From Margaritifera margaritifera (lineage: Eukaryota; Mollusca; Bivalvia; Unionida; Margaritiferidae), in the NCBI GenBank assembly GCA_029931535.1, contig JAQPZY010001579.1, positions 124,001 to 188,000 of the forward strand: DNA of 64,000 nt, in the 5' to 3' direction. The translations under genes were made by a program, and so were the position numbers. The notes under the pieces were generated by a model. The model worked only from the letters and a program-made list of their open reading frames with translations, did no database searches and had not been told where the DNA came from. Positions 35,520 through 47,138 of this stretch are shown here, piece by piece (position 1 is the first letter of the stretch; every line of letters begins with the position of its first letter).

Positions 35520-36040
35520 GGACAGTATTTGAAGCAAGTCTTAAAGTCAGTGAAGCACTTGGAAGATTTCTTCAAACAAGCAGCAGTAGTGCTAAGCTGG
35601 GACTAGTACTACAGTGGCCACATCTGCTCTGCATTCCAAATTATCGCCGGCAAGTACTATCCAGTCCTTCATGACATCAAACCAGACAGTAGTGGCAGAC
35701 ATTTTTGGGATCTTAAAGTCATCATGAGCCAATATTCTTTCAGGTCATGTGACGGAATAAGCAGAATATTCCAGTTCATGTACAATGATAGCACCATTGC
35801 TAAGCACTTCATTTGCAGTAAAAGGATAGCGACCTACCTCTTAAGATTTGATTGCACTGTGCCCTGCTTTTGGATGGGACTATATGTTCCATTCATAGTC
35901 TCTTGTTTTTGATAGTATTAAGGAAATTTAAACACACAACTAATGAATCTCTTGAATTTTTATTAATTAGTTCCTTGAAAGCTTTTAACATGGGCCTTAA
36001 AAGTCCTTGAAATTTCTACCTTTGAAGCTGTATGAACCTG
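34839..36040 (+). mobile_element. hAT-like relic (~1.2 kb) with short inverted ends
   Basis: Left end CGGGTTCGCACAAG and reverse-complemented right end CAGGTTCATACAGC are imperfect inverted repeats. They are followed internally on both sides by CTTGAAA-rich runs, the typical 'GGTTCATAC...TTGAAA' terminus seen in many animals. The interior at 35373-35912 has protein-like frames, including RIFQFMYNDSTIAKHFICSK, which resembles the 'DS-x-IA-x-x-F' segment of hAT-like proteins with these ends (from memory). A CT microsatellite interrupts it at 35490-35517. No matching 8-bp target duplication is visible, so the ends are approximate. Confidence 0.55.
35490..35517. repeat. (CT)n microsatellite
   Basis: Fourteen CT dinucleotides inside the hAT-like relic; the Leu/Ser run in overlapping frames is spurious. 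Confidence 0.97.
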
Positions 36041-36483
36041 GTTCTGGGATTCTGACATGCCTGAACAATAAACTTTATGAACCCTAGTTCATATTTCACA
36101 GGAGACTAGAACCTGCTGCACAACTCCAAAGTAAGGGGATGTAACTCCCTCCTCTTACCTATTCTTCAAGCATATTAGCAATTTACAGGATTTGGCATCA
36201 TTCCCTCCATACAAAGGGAGACCACTCATTTAACTTGCATCTCAGTAAGCAGACAACGTCTAAGTTCTTTTGTTGCTAAAATAAGTTTAAATATGGGGTG
36301 AATGTCATTCTTAGCTTGGGAGGACTTGACTTGTAAGCTAGTGGATGTACTCCTAACGTACTATGATCAGGTAAGTATTATGAAAGAAACATTTTTTATG
36401 TCAAAAATTGCTTTCCTCACATACCATTGCCATATAATTTATGGTTTTAATTTGTATAAGCTTGTAAATGTGCATCTCTTCGT

Positions 36484-36503
36484 GTGTGTGTGTGTGTGTG
36501 TGT
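36484..36503. repeat. (GT)n microsatellite
   Basis: About ten GT dinucleotides, 85 bp upstream of an EIF4B exon. Confidence 0.95.
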
Positions 36504-36587
36504 CATTGCTCCATCTGTCTGTGTGTCCTAAAAGAATTTGTCAAATCTACAGTTGCTGCAACAACTTTCCAAACTTTCTATTGCTAG

Positions 36588-36691
36588 GTATTCATCAGGC
36601 AGTCGGCCGAGAGCTGACAGTGGTGGCAGATCACAGGAAGGGAGACGAGAACGGCGACTCAGTAGTGGAAGCTCAAGTAAAGGAAGAGCAG
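36588..36691 (+). CDS. EIF4B: EIF4B exon, Ser/Arg-rich segment
   Basis: Begins with the base completing a Glu codon, then YSSGSRPRADSGGRSQEGRR, ERRLSSGSSSKGRA and a split Gly codon. This matches the Ser/Arg/Gly-rich region between the charged helix and the Pro-rich segment of eIF4B, a region that carries phosphorylation sites in vertebrates. The RRERRLSS context is basophilic-kinase-like; that function is inference. Acceptor TTGCTAG, donor GTACTG. Phase 2 in, 1 out, consistent with both neighbours. Confidence 0.88.
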
Positions 36692-37396
36692 GTACTGTGG
36701 ATTCACTTTTATTCATGGGCTACCAATTTTCATGGGGTTTTGTCGTTGCTATAGATTTAAAGACCCAGTGTAAAATGATGAAAAAAATAGGACCTATTCC
36801 ACAATATTTGGAGATGTATTCACCAGTTTAGAAAAAAACAACAATGTAATTTTTGTAAGTCAACAAAAATTGATACCATGAAAATCATTGAATCCACAGT
36901 AGTTTACAAGCTTTCTCCAAGATTTGTAGTCACTGTGAGCCATTGTCACTTTATTGGCTGTTATGTCAGCTTGTCCAGAGTTGCATCTAGGGTGTGTGAA
37001 ATTGCTCAATTCCTGGAAAATTTCAACATGTTGCAAAATTGTAATCTCCTTGTGCTCAAAATGGCACAAAAAATTAGCATTGTTCAAAACTTTATATAAA
37101 TCCAATACAGTCAATGACATACTTGTCGGATGCTAAGTTCTGATTGGCTGTCTTTCCTCTGGATGCCTTGTGTACCAGACCTGCCTTGTAGATGGAAAAT
37201 CAGCCCAAATTTTATACACTATTTTATTATGTTGTTGAGAGGTGTAATGACAAAGAAAGCACTGAAAGTGTTGACGATGAACAAAAAAAAAATCAGGAAA
37301 GTGAAGTTGTTTTTTAATGCTTTTATTCTGGACCATGTTAAGTTTGCTGGGATAGTTCCAGACGATTGATTGGCTAAACTGATTCGCTTTCTCATT

Positions 37397-38810
37397 TTAG
37401 CTCACCTAGCCATAAGGCCAAGTGAGCTTATGGTATGGTCCTGCATCTGGCCATCAAAAATTGCTTGTTAGGTCACCAGTGAACTTATGGTATGACTGTG
37501 TGTTCTTCTATCTTGTCCAGCTGTCAACAATTGCTTGTTACCACTCTAGAGTCCATATTTCTGATCAGATTTCAATCAAACTTGGAATATGGGTTTATGT
37601 CATCAAAAACTCAGACGAGTTCAATAATGAGCAGGATTCACACATATTGAAGAGGAAATCTTGCATCTGATTGGCTGGCCTTGTTACCACTCTGGAGGTC
37701 GTATTTCTAATCTGATTTTGATCTTACTTGGAATATATGCTTATATCATTAATGTCTCGAATGAGTTCAGTAATGAGTGAGATCCACACATACTGATGGT
37801 GTGATCATGCATCCGATTTTGAAGAAACTTGGAATATATGCTTATATCATTAAGATCTCTGTCAAGTTTGATAATCAGCAAGATACATACATACTAATTA
37901 GGTTGTCTTGCATCTGATTGGATGAGCTTGCTTTGCCTCTGGAAGCCAAATTTCTGATCTGATTTTGATGACACTTGAAATATGGGCTTGTATCATCAAG
38001 ATCTTGGATGGGTTCGATAATGAATCAAATCCACAGATATTAATGAAGTGATCTTGCATCTGATTAGCTGAGCTTGTTACAACTCTGAAAGCCCAATTTC
38101 TGATCCGATTTTGATCAAAGTTTAAATATAAGCGTATATCATCAAGATCTTGGATGGGTTTGATAATGAGCGAGATCCATACATATTAATGAGATAACTT
38201 GCATCTTATTGGCTGATTTTGTTACCTCTCTGGAGGCCAGATTTCTGAGCCAGTTTTTATCAAACTTGGAATATACGTTTATATCATCAAGATCTCAGAT
38301 GGTTCGATATTGAGTAAGATTCACAATTATTAATGAGGGGATCTTGCATCTGGTTGGGTGAGCATTATGAATGTCATATTTCTGATCCAGTTTTGATCAA
38401 ACTTGGAATATATGCTTATGCCATCAAGATCTTGTACAAGTTGATAATGCGTGAGGTGCATGCATACGAATGAGTTGATCTTTCATCTGATTGGCTGAGC
38501 TTGTTACCACTCTGGAAGCCATATTTTTGATCTGTTGGGATTACTATCATCAAGATCATGGAAGACTTGGATTGTAAGCAAGAAACTGTGCATATTAATT
38601 TTGCCTTTATCTTCAGAAAGACTTTTTATCAGAATATAGTAAAATAGGTAAAATCAGTATGATATAAAGCTGTGTGGATAGTTTAGTTTACATAGGATGT
38701 GTTCTTACAGTACTACATAAGTTTGCTTAGTGAAATGGCAACTCTTTAGTTGTGTATGCGACTTGAGCAATATCAGGCCCACTTGGCCCTCTTCTTATAG
38801 GTACATGTTA
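37397..38810 (+). repeat. Composite tandem-repeat element A, best-preserved copy
   Basis: Head TTTTAGCTCACCTAGCCATA (with inner palindrome AGCTCAC...GGCCAAGTGAGC). Then about eight diverged core units: AACTTGG-type anchors at 37581, 37737, 37828, 37974, 38120, 38265 and 38402, mostly 137-156 bp apart, one shortened to 91. Then the constant tail (38590-38810) ending GAGCAATATCAGGCCCACTT. No coding capacity. The order head, core array, tail makes it a discrete element and not a plain satellite. Confidence 0.85.
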
Positions 38811-39179
38811 AGATAATATACTTCATTTTTATGAGCCATAAATGGACCCCCCCCCAAAAAAAAAAAAAAATGGGAAAAAAAACGTTTGAAGTCAAATAGT
38901 TCATTTCGTCAGCTGTGTGAGTTGTTCTGCTGTGTTCGTTGAAGTTTCTCTTTAAATCAGAACATTGCTACTTTGGATCAATACCTGCAACAATATTTGA
39001 TAGAGACTGAAATATTATGCTTGAAGATTGAAACTATTTCCATAAATATTCATAGACATTCACTGCAAGTATTTGTGCTTGAAAAATACTGCTGATCTTG
39101 GTGTCCAAATGTGCATAAAAGATATTTGTCTAGTCCACATTAATGGGAAGCAAGAAATGTAACATTTTCACTGGCATCA

Positions 39180-39660
39180 TCATTATCAACTGTTCATCAA
39201 GGATTTGGTTGAAGTTTTTCATTTGCATATATTTCCTAAACTTCTTGATAGATTCTTATCATAATTCAATCATTATGTAGCTAAGACAGTTCCTTCTGTG
39301 ATGTGCATATTCACCCCAATGAACTTGGGGTCAAAGTGACAGTCATACAAAATTTGCATTAAGTTTTTGAATTAAAATGTTTTATTTGTTTATATTTCCT
39401 AAACTGACAGATTTGTTCATACTTGGGGTGAATCATTATGAAGATAAGACAATTCATTCTGTGAAATGCTCACTTTCCTCTTTGACCTTGTCATCAAGGT
39501 CACAGTCACTGAAAATTTATGTTAAGGTTTTGGTTTTTCATTTGCTTATATTTCCTAAACCCCTTAATGGGTTATTTCTTCATACATTGGATGAATTCAT
39601 TCTGTGACATGCTTGCTCAGCATTTTGACCTTGCGGTCAAGTTGACACATTTTACAGCAG
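39180..39660 (+). repeat. Diverged ~165-bp tandem repeat (family C)
   Basis: Repeated blocks TTTCATTTGCATATATTTCC, TAAACTTCTTGATAG, TGAATCATTATG, CATTCTGTGA and GTCAAAGTGACAGTCA occur about three times. A single unit also lies at 11845-11985. Confidence 0.7.
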
Positions 39661-40602
39661 CGAGTCGAGCATGAGATCGATTTTAAGTACAGATGATGAT
39701 CCCAGTGCCCTGATAGGATCATAAGGTGGATTTATTGAAGGGGCTCAGAGATGCTTATTCATGGTACATTTTTAGTAAACCACACTGCTCCAATATTTAA
39801 TGAATAACATAAGAAATGAAGGTATACTTTTATTGGCAAAAGATGTGCAAATGCATTGGTGTAATTTATCTGAACATTTAAGAAATATTTTAGAAAAAAT
39901 GAGGGGTAAAAGATACATTTTAAATTTGCATAGAAAATTTGCACCATGTCTGTAAGTCACTTTACAAAGTATGTATACAAGATACATGAAAAAATTACAT
40001 TTACATACTTTCAGTACATTGAAAAATGCATTGCTACTAATTTTAACCCAATAATTTATTTCATTTACCCATTTTTGGTACTTTTAAATTAAAACTTGAG
40101 GTTAACTTAAGAGTTGCAAAAATACACTTTTTCACTGACATTATGTTTGTCCAGTTCTTTCATAAAATTGCAACAAAATATACGACAAAAATATCAGAAT
40201 GGAGTGGAAAAGTTTATGGGGTTTTTTTTACTGATGTTAGAAAAATATTAGATCCTAACTTAAAGGTAAAGTTTTCTCAAATTTTAGGAAATAAAGTTTG
40301 CAATAAAATACCATGAAAAGTATCTTCTTAAAAACGTCCAATTAGTCATTTGTTTTATTAGCAATCACCTACCCCATCAAGAAAAAGCAACTGAGTTTCA
40401 GTAAAGACAAAAGTAGAGTTACTGTTCTTAGCATGATATCATTGGTGCCACTCTTCATTCATCAATTATCACTGTTTATCTCAACATGTAACAGTGTCTG
40501 TTAATGTCAACTTACTTTCAGCATATCAGCTGTAAATAGAAGACTACAGGTTTACATACTTTCAAATCAGGGCACCAATTTGCCCTTTTACTTCTGATTT
40601 AT

Positions 40603-40690
40603 TTTGGAGCAGCTCAATTGGTAGAGCACTGGACTTGTAATCCCAGCGTCGCAGGTTCTAAACCCATTAGGCCAGTCCAGGTCGGCTGTA
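40603..40690 (+). mobile_element. tRNA-derived SINE / tRNA pseudogene (Thr-like)
   Basis: GAGCAGCTCAATTGGTAGAG forms a D arm with the A box. CTGGACTTGTAATCCCAG gives an anticodon loop CTTGTAA (anticodon TGT, Thr-like) with an imperfect stem. GCAGGTTCTAAACCC is a B box and T arm. No convincing 7-bp acceptor pairing closes it, and the sequence runs on into GGCCAGTCCAGGTCGGCTG without a CCA or terminator. It is therefore a SINE head or pseudo-tRNA, not a functional gene. Confidence 0.7.
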
Positions 40691-43019
40691 TTTCTTTTCC
40701 TGGTTTTACTATATTTAGAATGTCCACATGCGAAATAAAGGGTCAGTTTTTGAATGAAAATAAGTAAGTTTTCTATTTGATCTTATAATCTTACATGTTT
40801 GTAATGTTCATTTCTTGATCCTCTGGTTTATTTTCATGTGTTTGTGCATTCATATATTTTGTGACTCTCCTATTTGTCTCTCTTTGTTTTTGTAGATTCA
40901 TATTGTCGTTCATTCATTCATTTGTTCTTATACTTACTCTCTCACTCTGCTCCTATTCATTGAATTATTTATACACCCTTTTTAAAATTCATAATAATTA
41001 AAAGGATGACTGAAATTGCAGTATGAATATATTAGATCATTAATGGCAGTCCAAGTTAAAATAATTCAGAAAAAAATCAGTTGTTAGTAAAACCTTAATG
41101 CACATAGTGATAATTAAATTGATGCTTTCTTCATGGAAGAGGAAATGCTACAGAATTTATTTTTTGAGAGAATTAGAGACTCAGACTTTTTTTTTGTTTT
41201 TTGAAAGTAATTTTGCATAAATGCTTCTCTCACTCCACAATAAACAATTTTTATTCTGACCAACCATGTTTTATTTGTCATTGAGAAAATGACATCGGTA
41301 TTTGTTTCAAGATTTTTCACTTTCTTAAATGAGAATTACTTTATACAATAATTTCTTACAAAAAAATGATATACCAAAAAATGATACATTTTTTAGGAGG
41401 TAGTCAGGAAGTTGAGAAGGCCATAAAACAGCTTAACATATTCATTCATGTTGTTATCTTTAAAGGGATTAAAATAGTATTAATTGTTCTCTATGAAGAT
41501 TAATATTCTGGTGCAAGTTATGGTTACTTGACTTCAGCAAGCTTTCCTAGCAAATATGTTCTACATAAAATATTAGTTACCTAACAATGACTGCAACTTT
41601 TCATTATGTGGAGTCGTATTGTTCATCAGACAAGTGGTGAAAGATTTTCTCAAATGTATTTTAATATCATTGACATGCGGTGAAAAATCACTTAGCTCAG
41701 TTCGTTGAAACTAAATGAGCGAAAGGGTTAAAGATTATTTTAAAAAAGTGATCAAGTTTCATTTTAGTCATTTTAGGTTATTAGTCGATAGGAACCATTC
41801 AGTGCTACACACTGGACCCTGCTGACTTCCATTACAGCACTAACTGATCACAGTAAACAAATTGCCTCATGGCACCAATGATGTCATACACATTTGACGT
41901 ACCGGAATTGAACTAAAACTTGCAATTTGGCAAAGGGTCAAGTACTGTGTTAAAAACCTGTTCTATTAGCTAAGTTGTGCAATGAATCACACCCTATCAT
42001 GAAAAAATAAAATATCTATTGTTCAAGGAGATTATAATATCGGTTCTGTATACACTAAACTTAATCTTTAAAATAGGAAAACTAGAAAATATAGCCTTCC
42101 GCCAGAACACAGTTAAAGCTAACTTCATCTTGTCACCGAGGTAAGCACAGCTAGATTTCTAGCCCAACGTCAAATTCACCCCAGCAGTGCCTTTGATCTT
42201 ACTGCTCAACTGACCACTGGAAACTTCATTTGTATATCAAAAGGGAACAGGCAATATCTGGCAGCTCTCTGGAGTTTACAAACCCTGCATTATGTCCTGT
42301 CAATGGGTTGGTGAAAGTTAAAGTCACATTAAGATTTGCAGTTGCTGTTCTTGAACATAACTTAGAAGTAATTAGGATTAAAAACATAAATAAATGATAT
42401 GCACAAGCATGGCCTGAGTGTTACGTATAGGTGGCAACCTAATGATTTATTTTTCTCTATACAAGTTTTATTTCCAGTCCCCCCCCCCCTCAACCTCACT
42501 TGATTGGTCCTGCCCCCTTTTTCTAGAGGTAAGGGGAAACATGACCGAAATTTTTTAAAACCTATATGCAACCCGATTGTCTCTAAGCCCATGAATTAAG
42601 AACACATTCTAAGACATCTGCAAATGATGACATAGAATACTAACAATGAAACTCACTTGATTTAGTATCAACATAAAGCTACTCACCAAATTTGGTTAAA
42701 ATGCAATTGTCATAAACGGTTTATTTTGCAAAAACAAAAGTGAGTTGTTCCAACAATCAGAAGGAATAACTTCACAAAATTATGATGTAGTATGCTGAAA
42801 ATAAATTTTGTCTGACCTACTTTTCATGAGTAGGATAGGAATTTTTTTTAAATAATTTTAATGCAAGTTTAACAGAGGTCATTAAAAGCACAGGAGATCT
42901 ATTCAGTTAATGTTTTTTTTTGTTGACCACTGTTCTAGTGTTGTAGTCATTTGATCAGTATACTTGGTCAATTTAGATTGGAGATGATTAGTGCTTTTTT
43001 TTCCACCGTCTTGGCATAG

Positions 43020-43309
43020 GTCCACCACCAATCACATCTCAAAGTCGATCACGACGTGATAGTGAACACTCCAACCACTCTCAACCAGAAGTCTTCAGTG
43101 GTGAGGATGAGGTCAAAGAGGAAACACCCAAATCCCCCTCCTCTCCACCCATTCAAGAAGAACCTTCACCCAAACTGGTCCCTGCTCCAGCACCTAAAGA
43201 GAATGTTTGGGAGAAACGGAAGACAGAGAAGTCACCCACTGCTGCTGGTGCTCAAGAGTCAATAAGCCCAAAGTCATTGTCTCCACAGACTGAGGCCAAC
43301 AAGTCACAG
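43020..43309 (+). CDS. EIF4B: EIF4B exon, Pro/Ser-rich with first PKENxW motif
   Basis: Largest exon in the window (290 nt). It reads split Gly, PPPITSQSRSRRDSEHSNHS, EVFSGEDEVKEETPKSPSSP, KLVPAPAPKENVWEKRK, then TEKSPTAAGAQESISPKSLS. P-A-P-x-P-K-E-N-x-W-x-K-R is a conserved eIF4B motif in the C-terminal half. The surroundings are Pro/Ser/Glu-rich with several S-P sites. Acceptor TTGGCATAG, donor GTATAC. Phase 1 in, 0 out. The region is probably disordered. Confidence 0.93.
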
Positions 43310-43911
43310 GTATACAAGAATGTTCTTCTCTATTAACTGCAAATGTATTAAAAAAATTGGTCATCCAAGCTTAATACTCGACACTTTTATCAGTCTGTGG
43401 CCATTATGTATCCTTGGACATGGCACTTTACTCTACTTTATAGCCTTCGTAGTGTTGCTGTGCCATAAAACACCAAACCAAAACCTAGTTAATACAAATC
43501 CCAAAAGAAAAGAAGAAACACTTGAGTATACCCTTATTCATTTTCCATGTACTAATCTACTATTTACGGTCATGCATCAAGATGCGAGAGCTATAGAGTA
43601 ATCATATTTTTCCATTTTTCCATCTTTCTGTCTGTCCATCCATTCACGCTTCTTGTAACCAGCAAAAGTTCTGCAGCTCTTACACATAATTGAATGCTAT
43701 TGGTAGGTGGATTTCCGATTCAAGTAGACGTGCCTTTTAAAAGTTTCAGCATTTTATTCCCCTGAGATGTAGGCATCTAGTGTTTGGGTTGTTCATTTTT
43801 GTGTGTGTGTGTGGGGAGGGTGAATTTGTGAATGGTTACAGTTTTTCCAGCACTTGTAGCTCAGCAACCCCTTTCCTGATTCACTTCATATTTGGAATAT
43901 GTAGAGGATAT

Positions 43912-44058
43912 CTACGTTTTTTAGCAGATATAAGGAAATATTTAACGAGTGAAGTGGGAAACATTGTATTGTCACAAGTGGCAAAAGCCACTCGTGACAA
44001 TACAAAACGTTTCCACTTCACGAGTGAAATATTTCCTTATTATCTCAAAAATATGTAG
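43912..44058. mobile_element. 147-bp palindromic MITE
   Basis: The whole element folds on itself. CTACGTTTTTTAGCAGATAT pairs with the reverse complement of ATTATCTCAAAAATATGTAG, and inner arms AAGGAAATATTTAACGAGTG, GAAACATTGTATTGTCAC and AAGTGGC pair with their complements across an AAAA loop near 43986. Flanked by AT on each side. The open frame through it is an artefact. Confidence 0.9.
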
Positions 44059-44439
44059 ATTTTCTTTTTAAGGCAAATCTGTCGATTAGCATGGATTATG
44101 TTCTGTGCCAATGTGTTTAAAAGCTGCATTACTAAATCAATAAAAAGAAGTTCTGAAATTTTACAATAATTTTAGGACAGCGACCTTTTACAAATTTAGC
44201 CTGTACATATAATGCTTTAAAATGTATCATTTGTCAAATTAATGAATGTTTTCAAATGAAAATGAAGAGATTTTTATTTTTGTTAACACATTTCTTGTGT
44301 GGCTTGGTACAGTGAACATTGTTGGGGTGCAGGTACTGTAGAAATATCGCAGAGCAGTCACATCTGACAAATTTCAGAGCATCACATGGGTTCTATACTA
44401 GATTCATAGAGTCAAGAAGTATGTCAATTTTTTTATAGC

Positions 44440-44596
44440 TCGGTATGGGTATGTGAGAAAGCTTGCCAGTAGCTCCTATGGGTAAGTGGTTCTTTCTGGG
44501 GGTTTTCTGGTTTCTTCCTCCACTAGATATACTGGCCACCATGTATAGCCTACCATGTGCTTAAAAATGGCATTAAACCCACAAAACCAAACCTTG
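44440..44596 (+). mobile_element. tRNA-derived SINE, 5'-truncated copy
   Basis: Reads GGTATGTGAGAAAGCTTGCC, GGTAAGTGGTTCTTTCTGGG, TTCTTCCTCCACTAGATATA, CTGGCCACCATGTATAGCC and ends CATTAAACCCACAAAACCAA. It matches the minus-strand SINE at 10290-10545 without the tRNA head. Confidence 0.8.
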
Positions 44597-44619
44597 TCTT
44601 GTCTGGTCCATTTTGAATA

Positions 44620-45260
44620 GACTTATGGCCCTTGACAGTTAATTAAATTTTCACGTGGAATGTATCTTGTTACGAGCGTAGTTCAACATATTCTAATGCA
44701 ATTTGGTATCAACATTGCTTCATAACTTGCATGTGCCTTTTATGGGATTAGTCTTGTTTCCAAGAGTTATGGTCCGCTGATTGCTTGTCCTCCTGACTTT
44801 GGTTTCCACAAGGTAACCTTGCCAAAATTAGTTGGATTTTAGTGAGATATGTCATGTGTGTTCAGATTCATGACACCAAGAGTGAGTTTCCAACATTCCA
44901 TCACATCATTTACAGGAGTTATGGCACCTAATTGCCCATCGTCCAGACTTTGGTTTGTGCAGCATAACTTATCTATGCTTTATTGTATTTCAACCAAATT
45001 TGGCATGCAACTTTATATTGATGAGATCTTGAATTATTTTAATTTTAATTGTTTTATATTATCAGTTTGAAGAGTTATGGCCCCTAATAGACCGACCACC
45101 TAACTTTGCCTTCCACAGCATTACTTTTCTAACGAATATGGCTTTTCAGCCAAAGTTATCATGCACATTTTTATTGGTGATGAGACCATGAATTAGTTCA
45201 ATTTTCAGCATTCCATGTCATCATTTGAAGTTATGGCCCCTGAATGCCCATCTTCTCTAA
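44620..45260 (+). repeat. Diverged ~165-bp tandem repeat (family D)
   Basis: Three to four units with TTTCCACA(G/A)CATAACTT, CAACCAAATTTGGCATGCA, ATTGATGAGATCTTGAATTA, CATTCCATCACATCATTT and AGTTATGGCCCCTAATTGCC. Its AAATTTGG anchor recalls the AAACTTGG anchor of family A. Confidence 0.75.
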
Positions 45261-45284
45261 ACTTTGCTTTTCCAAGTTTGTATT

Positions 45285-45545
45285 TTTAAGGCCCTGCTGC
45301 CCAAATTGTAGAGAGTGGGGCTTTTTAAGGTCCTGCTGCCCAAATTGTAGAGTGGGGCTTTTTAAGACCCTGCTGAGCAAATTGTAGAGTGGGGCTTTTT
45401 AAGGCCCTGCTGACCAAATTGTAGAGGTGCTTTTTAAGGCCCTGCTGAGCAAATTGTAGAGGTGCTTTTTAAGGCCCTGCCGAACGAATTGTAGAGAGTG
45501 GGGCTTTTTAAGGCCCTGCTGAGCAAATTGTAGAGAGTGGGACTT
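45285..45545 (+). repeat. 35-39 bp minisatellite
   Basis: Seven units of TTTTTAAGGCCCTGCTGA(G/C)C plus AAATTGTAGAGAGTGGGGC, with unit length varying 35-39 bp through loss of GAGT or GGGG. Confidence 0.95.
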
Positions 45546-46216
45546 CACCTATTGCAGATAGCTCTAGTTTTGCATAAATAAACAGAAATGTCAGGAATTA
45601 TCTTCTAAATCATTGCTTCCAAATGTCATCTCTAGGTTCATCAAAACAGCCATTTTCAACTGATCCTAGATATGCCACTCGGAGTTTCCATTGGGCATTG
45701 ATCTCCATGTCTTCTCAATTCATTATTGCCACTAACCATAGTTTGTTATGTGTAGTCCTGAAACATTGTTTAAGACTAGGATGAAGTTTTACTAAAAATG
45801 CCAAATCTGCCTGTATCTGTCTCTGTATCTAGTTGACAGCAAACCAGGTATCTTTCATTTCTTTCTGTATGTTTTTCTGTCATTTTGTGATATTTTTATT
45901 GGACAAACATTCCTATGAAATTTTACAGATATAGCAGCTAGGCTAAGGACAAATTTTCCAAAGCACTCATTCTTGGGACATGAATTCCAACAGATACTAG
46001 TCCCTGTCATCATTTTACTCAACACAGTACACTTCTCTACACTACTTGCACTCTTACTAAACAACCACAGGCACCTGACACAAGTTTGATACTAAAATGG
46101 GTCCAAATCATAAAAATATTCAGTTTGGAGTGAGGACAGAGAGTTTGAAACCTTTCTAATACATGTCCCCTTAGATAAATATAAAAATGAAAGTCACCTG
46201 TAATAATTTGTAGCTC

Positions 46217-47138
46217 GAGAAATTGCAGTTTCACACCTAGCCCTCGATTTCTTTATGATTTTCACATTTACCATGACACTTTTCAATAATCTAAGCATCA
46301 TTTTAATGTGGAGAGATTTTGGTTTCCTACGAGCTATCAAGCATCTTTATGAGTTAGACATGTGGGAAGTTAAGAAAATGTCAACATTTTGTGATTCTCA
46401 TCTGGTAAAGAGTGTTATGTTTGCCTCAGGACACCGTTATTTTCAAGGCTACAGCTTTATTGATACATTGCCACGTCATATAGAAGTATGTAATTACTTT
46501 TTGCACAAAAAATGTTGCTAGCTTACATTTAAAAGAAGAATTCCAAGCATATCTGCAATTTTCATCAACTGTCATACTAACTTATCATTTCACTCAAACC
46601 TCCTTTTCTAGAGAACTACTCAAGGACACCTATCAAAGGGAAGATTCCTGATTGGCCAAAATAACTGGAAGGTTATTACATCATCACCCCATTTAAATTA
46701 TGATTAATCAGCTGTTGTCTCAACATTATGGGCTTTATAAATAGATTACTATTACTTGCATCATGTGAAAGTTGCTGGAAAATGGTGGAACACTTAAAAT
46801 ATTTCTTTCTAATATAAGTTAGCAACATGGTTCTTGTTGAAAATAATTACATACCTATAGAAATATCTTCTGGTGTCTTCGTATTGGCATGATAGCATAT
46901 CAATAAAGCTGCACATTTTTGAAAATACCAGTGACCTGGGGCAAGAGTAACACTAACTAGACAAAAACCCACAAAACAAATTGATATTCTCTGGTTCTTA
47001 ACTTAATCACAGGTCTAACTCATAAAGATGTGTGATAGCTCTATGAAAAGGAAAATTTGTGTAGATTAATGAAAAGTATCAGTGTAAATGCAAATACAAT
47101 TAAGAAATCGAGGGCGAGGTGTGAAACTGCAATTTCTC
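46217..47138. mobile_element. 922-bp element with ~36-bp terminal inverted repeats
   Basis: The left end begins GAGAAATTGCAGTTTCACAC and continues CTAGCCCTCGATTTCTT. The right end is its near-perfect reverse complement, with one mismatch (T/G) in over 35 bp, ending ACTGCAATTTCTC. Such long, nearly identical ends mark a DNA transposon or recent foldback. No clear target duplication is visible. The interior holds one 88-codon ORF (46255-46521). Confidence 0.85.
46255..46521 (+). CDS. Hypothetical 88-residue ORF inside the inverted-repeat element
   Basis: Starts just inside the left inverted repeat and reads MIFTFTMTLFNNLSIILMWR, then FGFLRAIKHLYELDMWEVKK, ending YFLHKKCC. The first 20 residues are hydrophobic, enough for a membrane segment. 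I recognise no family and the coding potential is unproven; the region is AT-rich and the ORF may be chance. Confidence 0.2.
   Translation: MIFTFTMTLFNNLSIILMWRDFGFLRAIKHLYELDMWEVKKMSTFCDSHLVKSVMFASGHRYFQGYSFIDTLPRHIEVCNYFLHKKCC

Larger units (their letters stand above)
22869..36587 (+). other. EIF4B intron, rich in hAT and DIRS relics
   Basis: A 13.7-kb intron with BED/hATC relics at 25835-26617 and 30500-30850, a CT microsatellite (27222-27296), double-hairpin MITE copy 3 (28195-28386), a 165-bp hAT MITE (32880-33044), a DIRS-like RNase H relic (33640-34500), and a 1.2-kb hAT-like relic (34839-36040). I see nothing recognisable in 22870-25800, 26700-27180, 28400-30170 or 31000-32360 beyond short homopolymers (24420, 28760, 29010). 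Confidence 0.7.
36692..43019 (+). other. EIF4B intron with composite repeat A and a tRNA-like SINE
   Basis: Contains a nearly complete composite repeat element (37397-38810), a diverged ~165-bp repeat (39180-39660) and a tRNA-derived sequence (40603-40690). Nothing recognisable in 36840-37390, 39670-40600 or 40780-43000, apart from a C run at 42480. Confidence 0.7.

Noticed and set aside
37130..37369. 79-codon plus-strand ORF
   Set aside because: No conserved domain and overlaps a same-length minus ORF; typical chance ORF in intron.
40603..40690. Functional tRNA-Thr gene
   Set aside because: Anticodon stem mismatch, no closing acceptor stem and no terminator; better read as a SINE head.
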